This document shows, one piece after another, positions 33,912-42,579 of a DNA stretch of 64,000 nt. This DNA is from CAYOSF01 sp964406605 (lineage in GTDB: Bacteria; Chloroflexota; Dehalococcoidia; DSTF01; RBG-16-68-14): assembly GCA_964406605.1 (NCBI GenBank), contig CAYOSF010000012.1:62001-126000 (forward strand), given 5' to 3'. Below the pieces are notes generated by a model. That model saw only the letters and a list, made by a program, of their open reading frames with translations. It was not told the origin of the DNA and did no database searches. Position 1 is the first letter of the stretch, and the number at the start of each line of letters is the position of its first letter. The translations under genes were made by a program, and so were the position numbers.

Positions 33912-34358
33912 ATGGCCGTGGGTCCGCGGCGCCGCGCTCGCATTGCCGCCCTCCAGGCGTTGTACGAGGGCGACAGCGCTCACCACGCGCCGCTGGATGC
34001 GCTCAAACGCATCATTGCCGACCAGCGCCTCGGGCATGACCCGGCCGTCTTCGCCCGGGACTTGGTCGAGGGCGTACTTGCCCACCAAGACAAGATCGAT
34101 GAGGTCATCGCCCGGGCGGCGCCAACCTGGCCGGTCGATCAGCTTCCGCCCGTTGACCGAAATATCCTGCGGCTTGCAATCAGAGAGATGCTAGGTGATA
34201 ATGGGACGCCAGTTCGGGCCGTTATCAATGAGGCCGTCGAGCTGGCCAAGAGCTTCGGTAGCGAGAGCTCAGCGAGATTCGTCAACGGAGTCCTCGGTTC
34301 TATCGATCGCGATCGGAACGAGCTCCAGACCAACCATTCAGTCATGGGAAGGGGGTGA
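33912..34358 (+). CDS. nusB: Transcription antitermination factor NusB
   Basis: 148 residues, all-helical. RRARIAALQALYEGD start and the C-terminal LPPVDRNILRLAIREML...INEAVELAKSFGSESSARFVNGVLG stretch are diagnostic. It binds boxA RNA with NusE in rRNA antitermination. It lies between fabD and acpP, 4 bp before acpP. Confidence 0.95.
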   Translation: MAVGPRRRARIAALQALYEGDSAHHAPLDALKRIIADQRLGHDPAVFARDLVEGVLAHQDKIDEVIARAAPTWPVDQLPPVDRNILRLAIREMLGDNGTPVRAVINEAVELAKSFGSESSARFVNGVLGSIDRDRNELQTNHSVMGRG

Positions 34359-34362
34359 GCAG

Positions 34363-34629
34363 GTGGCAACGGCCTTCGAACGGGTACGCGGTCTAATCGT
34401 CGAGCAGCTCGGTGTCGAGGAAGATCAGGTGGTACCCAACGCGTCATTCGTCGACGACCTCAACGCCGACTCCCTGGACTTGGTGGAACTCATCATGTCC
34501 ATGGAGGAGGAGTTCAGCAAGGACGGCAGGACGCTGGAGATCTCCGACGAAGACGCCGAGAAGATCGTCACGGTGCAGGACGCCGTCGACTACCTGAAGG
34601 ACCTCGGTATCGAGGACGAACCGGACTAG
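34363..34629 (+). CDS. acpP: Acyl carrier protein
   Basis: 88 residues, acidic. Phosphopantetheine attachment Ser37 in DDLNADSLDLVELIMSMEEEF. Slightly longer loop before the last helix (SKDGRTLEISDEDAEKI) than E. coli ACP. GTG start, GAAGGGGG upstream, 4 bp after the nusB stop. The pairing with nusB splits it from fabD by one gene. Confidence 0.96.
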   Translation: MATAFERVRGLIVEQLGVEEDQVVPNASFVDDLNADSLDLVELIMSMEEEFSKDGRTLEISDEDAEKIVTVQDAVDYLKDLGIEDEPD

Positions 34630-34716
34630 CCGCAGCTCGCCGACCGCCGCGCCGCCGCTCACGGCCACCGGGGCCGGGTGCGGCGCGCTGTTTTCAGCGA
34701 AGGCCACCGCAAACCC

Positions 34717-35070
34717 ATGGAATTTCTCGGCGTAGGCCTTCCGGAACTGCTGGTCATCCTAGTCCTTATGCTGATCGTGGTGGGCCCGCGCCGCCTGCCT
34801 GAGATGGCGGCTCAACTTGCCCGCTTCATGCGGGTCTTCCGTCAATACAGCAGGCAGATCACGCGCGATTTCAACGAGACGATGGCGGATCTCGAGAAGG
34901 AGTACGAGGATCTGCAGGGCGAATGGAAAGAGGTTGGTCAGGGACTGGACGAGAGCGCCCGAGCCGTTGGCCAGGAGATCGAGTCGGCCGAACGCGACGC
35001 TCGCCAGGCGCTCGAGGAAGCCAAGAACGCCGCTGACGAACCCGCCAACCCCACATCATCCCCCGGTTGA
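34717..35070 (+). CDS. Twin-arginine translocase TatA/TatB subunit
   Basis: 117 residues: one N-terminal membrane helix (LPELLVILVLMLIVVGPRRLPEM) with the typical G-P-R/K-R-L-P hinge, an amphipathic helix, then a long acidic coiled helix. Length and a Glu early in the helix fit TatB as much as TatA; with only one such gene next to tatC it may serve both roles. The stop overlaps a possible TTG start of tatC. Confidence 0.9.
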   Translation: MEFLGVGLPELLVILVLMLIVVGPRRLPEMAAQLARFMRVFRQYSRQITRDFNETMADLEKEYEDLQGEWKEVGQGLDESARAVGQEIESAERDARQALEEAKNAADEPANPTSSPG

Positions 35071-35081
35071 CGCGCACGATC

Positions 35082-35894
35082 ATGGCCAGCCAGCCCCCCT
35101 CGCAGGCACCTCCCGGGCGACCATCCCCCCGGCGGCCCGAACGCGAAGACCAGGAAGGCAAGGTCGCCACTATCCTGGAGCATCTCTCAGAGCTGCGCTA
35201 TCGGCTAATGGTGTCGGCTGGGGCTCTGATAGTGGGTGTTGCTGTCTCCCTCTGGCCGCTCACCGGCTGGTTCATCGACTTCCTGGCGGAGCCGGGCCGC
35301 GACCGGGTCGAGAATTTCCAGCTCATCTTCACCGAGCCGCTCGAGTACTGGACGTCCTACTTCCGCGTCTCGCTCCTGCTGGGCATCACCATAGCGATGC
35401 CCATCATCATCTATCAGTTGCTCGCTTTCGTCGGGCCGGGGCTGACCAGGCAGGAGCGACGATGGCTGTATCCGATCGTCGCGGGAGCATCGCTGTCGTT
35501 CGTGGGGGGTGCGGCATTCGCCTACTACATCGAGCTGCCTCCCGCCCTCAGCTTCCTTCTGGACCAGCCCAGCAGCTTCACCGAGGAAGTCGAGCCGCTT
35601 ATCAAGATCCAAAGCTACATCGATTTCGTCACCCGCCTCATCCTGGCGACAGGGCTGGTCTTCGAGCTGCCGCTTGTCGTCATGGGGCTCGCCAAGCTGG
35701 GAGTGGTGACGTCTCGCAAGCTGTTGGGATGGTGGCGCTACGCCCTGGTCCTGGCCTTCGTGCTGGCCGCCATCGTGACTCCCTCCATTGACCCGGTTAC
35801 CCAATCGCTCGTGGCAGGGCCCATCATCGTCCTCTATTTCGCCGGCATTGCGCTGGCCAAGCTGGTCGAAGGGAACCCGCTGATCCCACGATAA
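35082..35894 (+). CDS. tatC: Sec-independent protein translocase TatC
   Basis: 270 residues, six helices. HLSELRYRLM at the start of helix 1, the FTEPLEYW and PIIIYQLLAFVGPGLTRQERR loop with the signal-peptide-binding Glu, and the VTPS-x-DP-x-TQ motif near the C-terminus are all present. The start is uncertain: ATG at 35082 or TTG at 35067, which overlaps the tatA/B stop. The N-terminal 30 residues are hydrophilic and Pro-rich. Confidence 0.94.
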   Translation: MASQPPSQAPPGRPSPRRPEREDQEGKVATILEHLSELRYRLMVSAGALIVGVAVSLWPLTGWFIDFLAEPGRDRVENFQLIFTEPLEYWTSYFRVSLLLGITIAMPIIIYQLLAFVGPGLTRQERRWLYPIVAGASLSFVGGAAFAYYIELPPALSFLLDQPSSFTEEVEPLIKIQSYIDFVTRLILATGLVFELPLVVMGLAKLGVVTSRKLLGWWRYALVLAFVLAAIVTPSIDPVTQSLVAGPIIVLYFAGIALAKLVEGNPLIPR

Positions 35895-35915
35895 TCCGAT
35901 CACCCGGCTATGCGA

Positions 35916-35944
35916 TTGACCAGTGCATTGGCCAGTGCTATCAT
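35916..35944 (+). promoter_or_regulatory. Near-consensus promoter downstream of tatC
   Basis: TTGACC (35916-35921), 17 bp, TATCAT (35939-35944): 5 of 6 in each hexamer. The predicted start at about 35951 lies 390 bases before the next gene (36339), so it drives either a long leader or a noncoding RNA. Confidence 0.6.
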
Positions 35945-36028
35945 CGCAGCAAAGGCAGCGAGGTTCGCCGCCAAGGTTGTTGCGAGGCAGGTCGGTCCCC
36001 GTTGGTCTCGCAGGTGACTTCCCCAGCG

Positions 36029-36067
36029 TCACAACGGGATTCCAGGCAGTTCGGTGATGCTACCCAT
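36029..36067 (-). other. Twelve-codon mini-ORF with a strong ribosome site
   Basis: On the minus strand GAGGAGGAAC precedes ATG at 36067. The frame encodes MGSITELPGIPL and then stops, the stop lying in a GTGAC/GTCAC hairpin. It could be a leader peptide, a tiny protein or chance. No downstream gene on this strand would use it as a leader. Confidence 0.25.
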
Positions 36068-36294
36068 GCGTGTTCCTCCTCTTGGATTGTCACGGTACCC
36101 GCATCGCGGGACTCGGCTGATCACCGTACTTCCCCTGGCTGAGCCCGCCCGTCCCGAGGATGGTTCGGCCGCGGACCCTGATCCCAGCCCCGCCTCGCGG
36201 CCTGCGATAGGCAGCGGATCGATCACCTACTCCAGTGCCGCGGCGCTGGGACATACGCCGGCTGATGGTCCGCTGCTGCGAACCGCGGCATGCC

Positions 36295-36316
36295 AAGGGG
36301 GCAATGAGACCCCCTT
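36295..36316 (+). terminator. Terminator-like hairpin before the UDG gene
   Basis: AAGGGGG and CCCCCTT form a 7-bp stem with an 8-base loop 22 bp before the uracil-DNA glycosylase start. Few Ts follow (CTAGTGAGG). It could end the upstream transcript or act as an attenuator. Confidence 0.45.
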
Positions 36317-36338
36317 CTAGTGAGGGAGAGCAAGCAGG

Positions 36339-36953
36339 ATGGAGGAGCAGCGCACGGCTCTGCGTGAGCTGGCCGAGCAGGTTAACGCGTGCACCAAGTG
36401 CGACCTGAGCAAGAATCGGACTCGTGCCGTGCCCGGTGAAGGCGATCCTAACGCCGACATCGCGTTCGTCGGCGAGGGACCCGGGTTCCACGAGGACCAA
36501 CAAGGCCGCCCCTTCGTCGGTCAGGCGGGCAAGTTCCTGGATGAGCTGCTGGCCTCCATCGGGCTGCGCCGTCAGGACGTGTACATCTGCAACGTGATCA
36601 AGTGCCGCGCTCCGAACAACCGCGATCCCCTGCCTGGGGAGATCGGTGCCTGCCGACCATGGCTGGACCGGCAGTTGGAGATCATCAAGCCGCGAATGAT
36701 CGTTACGCTCGGACGGTTCTCCATGAATCGCTACTTTCCCGGGCAGTCCATCGGCCGGATTCACGGACAGCCCCGACAGCACGGCGAGGTGACGGTGGTG
36801 CCCATGTACCATCCGGCGGCGGCGCTCCACCAGTCGAGCCTCCGCCGCACGATTGAGCAGGATTTCCAGAAGCTGCCCGCGCTGCTCGAAGGGGCGCTCA
36901 ACGAGGAAACGAAGCCCCGCGAACCGGAGCCGGTGCAGATGCAGCTGCTGTAG
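36339..36953 (+). CDS. Type-4 uracil-DNA glycosylase
   Basis: Removes uracil from DNA; an Fe-S family 4 enzyme of 204 residues. Cluster ligands C18, C21, C89 and C105 have essentially the spacing of the archaeal and Thermus enzymes. Active-site motifs are GEGPGFHEDQQGRPFVG (usually GEAPG), NNRDP and YHPAAAL. A C-terminal tail rich in E/P/Q is extra. It is followed after 7 bp by RNase J, a pairing seen in other bacteria. Confidence 0.93.
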   Translation: MEEQRTALRELAEQVNACTKCDLSKNRTRAVPGEGDPNADIAFVGEGPGFHEDQQGRPFVGQAGKFLDELLASIGLRRQDVYICNVIKCRAPNNRDPLPGEIGACRPWLDRQLEIIKPRMIVTLGRFSMNRYFPGQSIGRIHGQPRQHGEVTVVPMYHPAAALHQSSLRRTIEQDFQKLPALLEGALNEETKPREPEPVQMQLL

Positions 36954-36960
36954 GACGAAC

Positions 36961-38616
36961 ATGGCCCGCAGGAAGCTCCGCGTTATCCCCCTCGGCGGTC
37001 TCGGCGAGATCGGCAAGAACATGATGCTCTTGGAGTACGGCGACGCCATCATCGCCGTGGACGCCGGTCTCATGTTCCCCGAGGAGGAGATGCTGGGGAT
37101 CGACCTCGTAATCCCTGATATCACCTATCTGCTGGACCGGCCACAACACCTTCGGGCGATCTTCCTCACGCACGGCCACGAAGACCACATCGGTGCGCTG
37201 GCATATGTCCTGCACCAAGTGAACGTTCCCGTTTACTGCATGCCGCTGACGGCGGGGCTGGTTGAGGTGAAGCTGAGGGAAGCGAAGCTGCTCAAGCAGG
37301 CGGATATCCGCATCCTGGAGCCGGGCGACTCGGCCCGCGAAGACCCGTTCGAAGTGCAGCCGTTCGCGGTCGCCCACAGCGTCCCCGATTCCACCGGCCT
37401 CGCCATTCGTACACCCGCCGGCCTCGTCGTCCACACCGGCGACTTCAAGCTGGACCACACACCGGTGATGGGCCAATCGACAGACCTCACGCAGCTAGCG
37501 CAATACGGTGACGAGGGTGTTCTCCTCATGCTGGCAGACTCCACCTACGTGGAGGTGCCAGGTTATACGCCGTCGGAGCAAGTAGTGGGTGAGGCGTTGC
37601 GGCAGATTATGTCGACTTCTCCCGGTCGGGTCATCGTCACCACGTTCGCCTCTCTCATTTCCCGCGTACAGCAAGTGATCGATGCCGCCGCCGAGAACAA
37701 CCGCCGCGTGTTCGTCACCGGTCGCAGCATGCAGGACAACGTGAGAATGGCGATCGACCTGGGCTACTTGAAGGCGCCCGAAGGGATCATGGTGAGCGTG
37801 CGCGAGTTGAACCGCGTGCCTCACCATCGCCTGGCGATCATGACCACAGGGAGCCAAGGAGAGCCCACCTCCGCCCTCACGCGCATGGCCAACCAGGACC
37901 ACCAGCACATCACCATCGTCCCCGGCGATACGGTGGTGCTCTCGGCCAGTGCCATCCCCGGCAATGAATCTCTGGTTTACCGTACCGTTGACAAGCTCTT
38001 CAGGCTGGGCGCGCGCGTTCTGTACAACCGCATCGCAAACGTTCACGTCCGCGGTCACGCGGCCCAGGAGGAGCTCAAGATCGTCCACTCCATAGTGCGG
38101 CCTCGCTACTTCGTGCCCGTTCACGGCGAGTACCGCCACCTGAGGCTCCACGCGGACCTCGCACGGTCGCTCGGCATGCCGGAGGATAACATCTTCGTCC
38201 TCTCCAACGGCGACGTTCTCGAGCTCGACGAGCGCGGCGCACGGGTCGCCGGACATGTCCCGGCCGACTACGTCTACGTGGACGGCCTGGGTGTAGGCGA
38301 CATCGACCACCTCATCCTCCGCGACCGTCACCACCTGGCCACCGACGGCATGGTGGTGGTCATTCTTGCCATCGAGAGGAAGACCGGCAGAATAGTGGGC
38401 GAGCCCGAAGTAGTCTCCCGTGGCTTCGTGGACATCGAGGAGTCGGAGGACCTCTTGGAGCGCACACGAAAGATGGTCGTGGCGGCCCTGGACGGGACGG
38501 ACCGCATTGCGGAATGGGGAGTGGTCAACACCAAGGTCAAGGACGCCATCGCCCAGTTCCTCTACGAGGAGACCCGGCGCCGGCCCATGGTCCTGCCCGT
38601 CTCGGTAGAGGTCTAG
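36961..38616 (+). CDS. rnj: Ribonuclease J
   Basis: 551 residues, metallo-beta-lactamase/beta-CASP exo- and endoribonuclease for mRNA decay and rRNA maturation. The metal site is THGHEDHIGAL, with HTGDFKLDHTP and the VPVHGEYRHL histidine. The GSQGEP beta-CASP motif follows MTT. The C-terminal domain (VVSRGFVDIEESEDLLERTRKMV) is complete. The start at 36961 follows a short spacer from the UDG gene; a longer in-frame start would overlap it. Confidence 0.96.
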   Translation: MARRKLRVIPLGGLGEIGKNMMLLEYGDAIIAVDAGLMFPEEEMLGIDLVIPDITYLLDRPQHLRAIFLTHGHEDHIGALAYVLHQVNVPVYCMPLTAGLVEVKLREAKLLKQADIRILEPGDSAREDPFEVQPFAVAHSVPDSTGLAIRTPAGLVVHTGDFKLDHTPVMGQSTDLTQLAQYGDEGVLLMLADSTYVEVPGYTPSEQVVGEALRQIMSTSPGRVIVTTFASLISRVQQVIDAAAENNRRVFVTGRSMQDNVRMAIDLGYLKAPEGIMVSVRELNRVPHHRLAIMTTGSQGEPTSALTRMANQDHQHITIVPGDTVVLSASAIPGNESLVYRTVDKLFRLGARVLYNRIANVHVRGHAAQEELKIVHSIVRPRYFVPVHGEYRHLRLHADLARSLGMPEDNIFVLSNGDVLELDERGARVAGHVPADYVYVDGLGVGDIDHLILRDRHHLATDGMVVVILAIERKTGRIVGEPEVVSRGFVDIEESEDLLERTRKMVVAALDGTDRIAEWGVVNTKVKDAIAQFLYEETRRRPMVLPVSVEV

Positions 38617-38770
38617 GCGGGATCCGCGGGCGGACGGTACCAAGAACGAGCCAGCCACTGCAAAGCACGCAGGAAGCGAACGGGCACCTACGGCCTGCCG
38701 GCACGTTCGAGACATCAATTGCTCACCCGCCTACTCATCATGCCCAACGCTAGCCGAACTGGCGTTCCGC

Positions 38771-38779
38771 TGCTATAAT
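38771..38779 (+). promoter_or_regulatory. Extended -10 promoter of ftsK
   Basis: TGCTATAAT: a perfect TATAAT (38774-38779) preceded by TGn. No -35 at the normal distance. The start is predicted near 38786, giving a leader of about 23 bases. Confidence 0.55.
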
Positions 38780-38808
38780 AGTCCGCGAGCGGCCAGCGGC
38801 AAGGTGGG

Positions 38809-41259
38809 GTGCCGTGCGGACGCAAGGAGAGCGTGGCAAGAGTACGATCGCGCCCCCGCCCCAAGCCAAGCGCGAGGACGGGAACGGCCCGTCCCGTGCG
38901 GCCGCGTGTCGGCCGGCGACGCAGTTCGCCGTCTCCACTGGCGTCCCTGGGGCACTTCCTGTTCCGCCTGGAAGCGCTGGGTATTGCCCTGCTGGTGCTG
39001 GCGCTTGTCTCCATCCCCTGGCTGGTTCCGGCCACCCGCCGCGTGACCGACCTTCGCGATGGATTCGTGCGCACCTTTGGGCTGCTCGTCTTCCTCTTCA
39101 TTGCTCTGCTGGCCTATCTGGGTCTCGCCGTCGTCCGGCGCCGGCTCGATCAGGCGTTCTCTGTCTGGCGGCCCTGGGCGGCGGGCGCCCTGCTGGCAAC
39201 GTTCCTTAGCGGCCTGCTCGGTCTGTTCCGGCCCGGGTGGCAACTGGGTGACGTTCTCTTGGACGAGGTTACTGCGGGCGGCGATGTAGGCCATCTCCTT
39301 GCCAGCAACCCTATCGGGCTCGTGGTCTGGGTGGCGTCCGGAGCGGCGGCCTTTGCCGTCATATCGCCGGAGGGGGCGGCGGCAACGGGTCGCGCGGCCG
39401 CCCGTGCTGCCAGCACGGTGTGGGGTTGGCGGTTGCCCCAGCGGGCATGGGCGTCGGCACGTGCCCTCGCAAATCTGGTCTTTCCCACGCGCACGCCTCC
39501 GGTGGGCGCGGAGAAGATCCCGCTCGATACTGTCGTGTGGGCTCAGAAGTCTGAAACCGGCGCCGGCGTCACGGAACCGGCTGAGCAGTTGCCGAGCAAA
39601 GAGGAAGTAGCGCCGCCGCCGGACAACGGTGAGCAGGCGCGCTTGCCTTTGGACGGGGATGCCCTTGTCGACGAAGAGACCGCCGCTGCGCGCGACTCGG
39701 GCCGGGCGGCCGGTGCCACGAGGAAGGCGCACGACGGCTGGCAGCTCCCGCCTCTGGAGGCGCTGCTGGAAGCAAGCCAGCAGGAGGGACAACCCGACAA
39801 CGCCGCGCGTGCCCGCCTTCTGATCGACACTCTGGCCTCCTTCGGCGTCGACGCCCGAGTTGTGCAGATCAACGAGGGACCGACGGTCACCCAGTTCGGC
39901 CTTGAACCGGGCTGGGAGGTGAAGACCCGGCAGGTGCCGGAGCGAGACGCCTCCGGCCGTCCGATACTGGGCCGCGACGGCAAGCCCAAGGTGCGCACCG
40001 AGGAGGTATCCCGCACGAGGGTGCGGGTCAACCACATTACCGCCCTGGCCAACGACCTGGCCCTGGCGCTCGCGGCTCCCTCTCTACGTATTGAATCTCC
40101 CGTGCCGGGCAAGCCCTTCGTAGGCATAGAGGTGCCCAACAACACCGCGGCGTTGGTCACGCTCCGCAGCGTCATCGAGTCGGCCCAGTTCCGGCGACTC
40201 TCCCTGCGTTCGCGCCTGGCCTTGGCGCTGGGGAAGAGCGTCGCGGGAGAGCCGAGCGTGGCGGACCTGGCCAAGATGCCACACCTTCTCATCGCCGGCG
40301 CGACCGGCAGCGGCAAGAGCGTCTGCGTCAATGCGCTCATCGCCTGCCTCCTGATGCACGCCTCGCCCGAGGAGGTCCGCCTGGTAATGATCGACCCCAA
40401 GAGGGTGGAGCTCTCGGCGTTCGCCAAGATCCCCCACTTGGCGTTTTCATCCATCATCACGGACGTGGATCACGTCGTCGGCACGCTGCAGGCGGTGATC
40501 CACGAGATGGAGACGCGATATCGCCGCTTCTCGTCGCTGGCGGTGCGCAACATCGAAGGCTACAACCGCCACCCCCGCCGGCCGAGCCATCTACCCTACT
40601 GGGTCGTGATCATCGACGAGCTGGCGGACCTGATGATGGCAGCCCCGTACGAGGTGGAACGCCAGATCTGCCGCCTCGCCCAGCTCGCCCGAGCGACGGG
40701 CATCCACCTGATCATCGCTACCCAGCGCCCCTCGGTGGACGTGGTGACCGGCCTGATCAAGGCGAACTTCCCGACGCGCATCGCGTTTGCCATGAGCTCC
40801 CAGGTGGACTCTCGCACCATCCTGGACAGCGCCGGAGCTGAGAAGCTGCTCGGTCGCGGCGACATGCTCTATCTGCCAACAGACGCCGCAAAGCCCAAGC
40901 GACTTCAGGGTGTCTATGTGTCTGACGAAGAGATCGAGCGTCTGGTGGCCTTTTGGACCCAGGATCGCTTTCAGGATCTGCACCGAGAGGTCTTCGACCA
41001 CCTCCTGGACGAGGCGAAGAAGCACCCGGGCGAACTCCTGGACGGCGATGACCCGATTATGGAGCGGGCGATAGAGCTGGCACAGGAGCACCGCCACGTC
41101 AGCACGTCGATGCTCCAGCGAAGGTTACGCATCGGCTACCCGCGGGCGGCGCGCCTGATGGATGAGCTAGAGGCCAAGGGCATCGTCGGACCGGCGGAGG
41201 GTGGCGGCAGCCGCGAGGTGTTGGTCGCGGAGGAGTCGGCGGAGGATGCTGCGCCCTGA
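38809..41259 (+). CDS. ftsK: DNA translocase FtsK/SpoIIIE
   Basis: 816 residues. Arg-rich N-terminus, four or so membrane helices between residues 50 and 190, then a linker of about 90 residues. The motor domain has Walker A GATGSGKSVCVNAL and Walker B WVVIIDELADLMM. A C-terminal winged-helix gamma domain (DPIMERAIELAQEHRHVSTSMLQRRLRIGYPRAARLMDELEAKGIVGP) reads KOPS-like sites. It pumps the chromosome terminus through the septum and activates XerCD. The linker is short compared with E. coli FtsK, like SpoIIIE. GTG at 38833, preceded by AAGGAG, is an alternative start. Confidence 0.95.
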   Translation: MPCGRKESVARVRSRPRPKPSARTGTARPVRPRVGRRRSSPSPLASLGHFLFRLEALGIALLVLALVSIPWLVPATRRVTDLRDGFVRTFGLLVFLFIALLAYLGLAVVRRRLDQAFSVWRPWAAGALLATFLSGLLGLFRPGWQLGDVLLDEVTAGGDVGHLLASNPIGLVVWVASGAAAFAVISPEGAAATGRAAARAASTVWGWRLPQRAWASARALANLVFPTRTPPVGAEKIPLDTVVWAQKSETGAGVTEPAEQLPSKEEVAPPPDNGEQARLPLDGDALVDEETAAARDSGRAAGATRKAHDGWQLPPLEALLEASQQEGQPDNAARARLLIDTLASFGVDARVVQINEGPTVTQFGLEPGWEVKTRQVPERDASGRPILGRDGKPKVRTEEVSRTRVRVNHITALANDLALALAAPSLRIESPVPGKPFVGIEVPNNTAALVTLRSVIESAQFRRLSLRSRLALALGKSVAGEPSVADLAKMPHLLIAGATGSGKSVCVNALIACLLMHASPEEVRLVMIDPKRVELSAFAKIPHLAFSSIITDVDHVVGTLQAVIHEMETRYRRFSSLAVRNIEGYNRHPRRPSHLPYWVVIIDELADLMMAAPYEVERQICRLAQLARATGIHLIIATQRPSVDVVTGLIKANFPTRIAFAMSSQVDSRTILDSAGAEKLLGRGDMLYLPTDAAKPKRLQGVYVSDEEIERLVAFWTQDRFQDLHREVFDHLLDEAKKHPGELLDGDDPIMERAIELAQEHRHVSTSMLQRRLRIGYPRAARLMDELEAKGIVGPAEGGGSREVLVAEESAEDAAP

Positions 41260-41288
41260 GTCCATTGGGCCTCAACGGATCGGTTCGG

Positions 41289-41370
41289 CCTCCCGAGATT
41301 GACAGGCCTCAGCCTCGCAACGCACTCACCCAGAACTGGTGGCCGATGAGGTATCAAGCATCTCGGGAGG
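41289..41370 (+). other. Nested inverted repeats after ftsK
   Basis: An outer perfect 11-bp pair (CCTCCCGAGAT at 41289 and its complement at 41360) encloses CCTCA/TGAGG (41307 and 41347) and an inner CCAG-AA-CTGG tip. The arms stack around a near-symmetric 7/8-base internal loop. It starts 30 bp after the ftsK stop. It may be a 3' stabilising structure, a small structured RNA or the end signal. No T-run follows. The rest of the 273-bp spacer shows nothing else. Confidence 0.45.
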
Positions 41371-41532
41371 TGCGCGCTCCAGTACCGCAGCTGCGCGCCC
41401 GACGACTGCCGCTCCCACAAGTCAGATTCGGCTTGGCGCCGCCAGACCGGACGAGCACGGGTAGGTGCCGCCCCACCGGGCCGTGGTTGGCAGAAGACGG
41501 GACCTGTCTGAGAAGTGAAATCTGAGAGAACC

Positions 41533-42579
41533 ATGGATCCGGCGCGCCCCGATCTCGTCGGCATGGCCCTTCTCGAGTACCTTCGCGCTCGGCTAAGGGC
41601 GACCCACCTAACCTATGCTGAGTCGCCGCATCAGATCGGTCGCGGGGCCGACACCTACACATATGCCTTTCGCCTGACAGGACACGGCCTCGCCGACGTG
41701 TGGAACCGGCCTCTCGTCGTTCGCGTGTTCCCCGGCCGTCACCAGAGCCCGCGCGTGGTGCGCGAAGCGACCGTCCAGCAGTTCGTCGTGGAAAGTGGCT
41801 TGCCGGCCCCACGCCTTCTCGCAGTGGAACCGACCGACGACGCCCTCGGTCAGGCGTTCGTCGTCATGGAGCAAGCGCCCGGCGTCACCGTCTCACAACG
41901 CATCGCCAAGGGGGATCTGGCTACTGTCTACCGCTTGGCCGGAGCGGCCGCCGATGCCCATGTCGCCATTCACCGCGCGTCTGTGGATGGCTGGCCGCTG
42001 CCATACGAGGGCGACTCCATTGACCGGCAACTCGCCATGTATCGGGAGTGGATCGACCGCTTGCGTGAGCTTGAAGAGCCGCTGACCTGGCTGGAGGGAC
42101 ACAAGAGCAAAGTGGAACACGAAGAACCGGCTGTCTGCCACAACGATTTCCAGCCCTCCAATCTCGTCGCGGACGATAACGACCGAGTGGTGGTGATAGA
42201 TTGGTCCAACGCGGATCTCGGCGACCGGCACCAAGACATCGCGGACGCGCTCGTCGCGACGCACACTACACTGCTGACAGGGCAGCAGACGCTCCTTAGG
42301 CGACTCGTTCATCGTTGCGGCCGAACCGTGTTCGCCCGACGCTATCTCAGCCGCTACCGCCGGCAGTTCCCCATCGAGCGCGAACGGCTCCGCTACTGGG
42401 AGGCGCAAAGGGCGTTCGCACGGTGGGGTGTGCTCGGAGCACTGCAGTTGCTGGGTCCGGAGGCGGTCGCGATGAGGCCGCTCCCCCCCGACGGCGCAAC
42501 GAACGCAGTTCAGCGTGCCCTCGTTGCTCGACAGCGCGCGCACCTCTACCGCTACTTCAGGGAGCGAATGACGGCCTGA
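41533..42579 (+). CDS. APH-fold phosphotransferase (aminoglycoside phosphotransferase family)
   Basis: 348 residues with a kinase-like fold. The Brenner motif is HNDFQPSNLV and the metal Asp lies in VVVIDWSNADLGDRHQDIAD. The N-terminal lobe has a possible nucleotide loop (GRGADTYTYAFRL), and a Val-Arg-Val-Phe segment may carry the ATP contact in place of the usual Lys. The family phosphorylates sugars, choline, homoserine or antibiotics; the substrate here is unknown and resistance should not be assumed. An in-frame GTG at 41515 is possible; neither start has a clear ribosome site. Confidence 0.8.
   Translation: MDPARPDLVGMALLEYLRARLRATHLTYAESPHQIGRGADTYTYAFRLTGHGLADVWNRPLVVRVFPGRHQSPRVVREATVQQFVVESGLPAPRLLAVEPTDDALGQAFVVMEQAPGVTVSQRIAKGDLATVYRLAGAAADAHVAIHRASVDGWPLPYEGDSIDRQLAMYREWIDRLRELEEPLTWLEGHKSKVEHEEPAVCHNDFQPSNLVADDNDRVVVIDWSNADLGDRHQDIADALVATHTTLLTGQQTLLRRLVHRCGRTVFARRYLSRYRRQFPIERERLRYWEAQRAFARWGVLGALQLLGPEAVAMRPLPPDGATNAVQRALVARQRAHLYRYFRERMTA

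Larger units (their letters stand above)
35945..36338 (+). other. Structured noncoding stretch, candidate RNA or long leader
   Basis: About 390 bp without a convincing gene, bounded by a near-consensus promoter and a terminator-like hairpin. It contains several stems: TGCGAG/CTCGCA (about 35981-36012), GTGAC/GTCAC (36014-36032), CCCGC/GCGGG (36098-36110) and GGCCGCG/CGCGGCC. I found no RNase P, tmRNA, SRP or 6S signature. Open frames here lack ribosome sites, except a 12-codon one on the minus strand (36029-36067). It may be an unknown small RNA or the leader of the UDG-RNase J transcript. Confidence 0.4.

Noticed and set aside
36054..36320. 88-codon plus-strand frame in the region before the UDG gene
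   Set aside because: Random-looking Pro/Ala/Ser/Arg composition, no ribosome site, and it runs through the hairpin at 36295-36316.
35945..36338. RNase P RNA, tmRNA, 6S or SRP RNA
   Set aside because: None of the conserved cores of these RNAs could be recognised on either strand.
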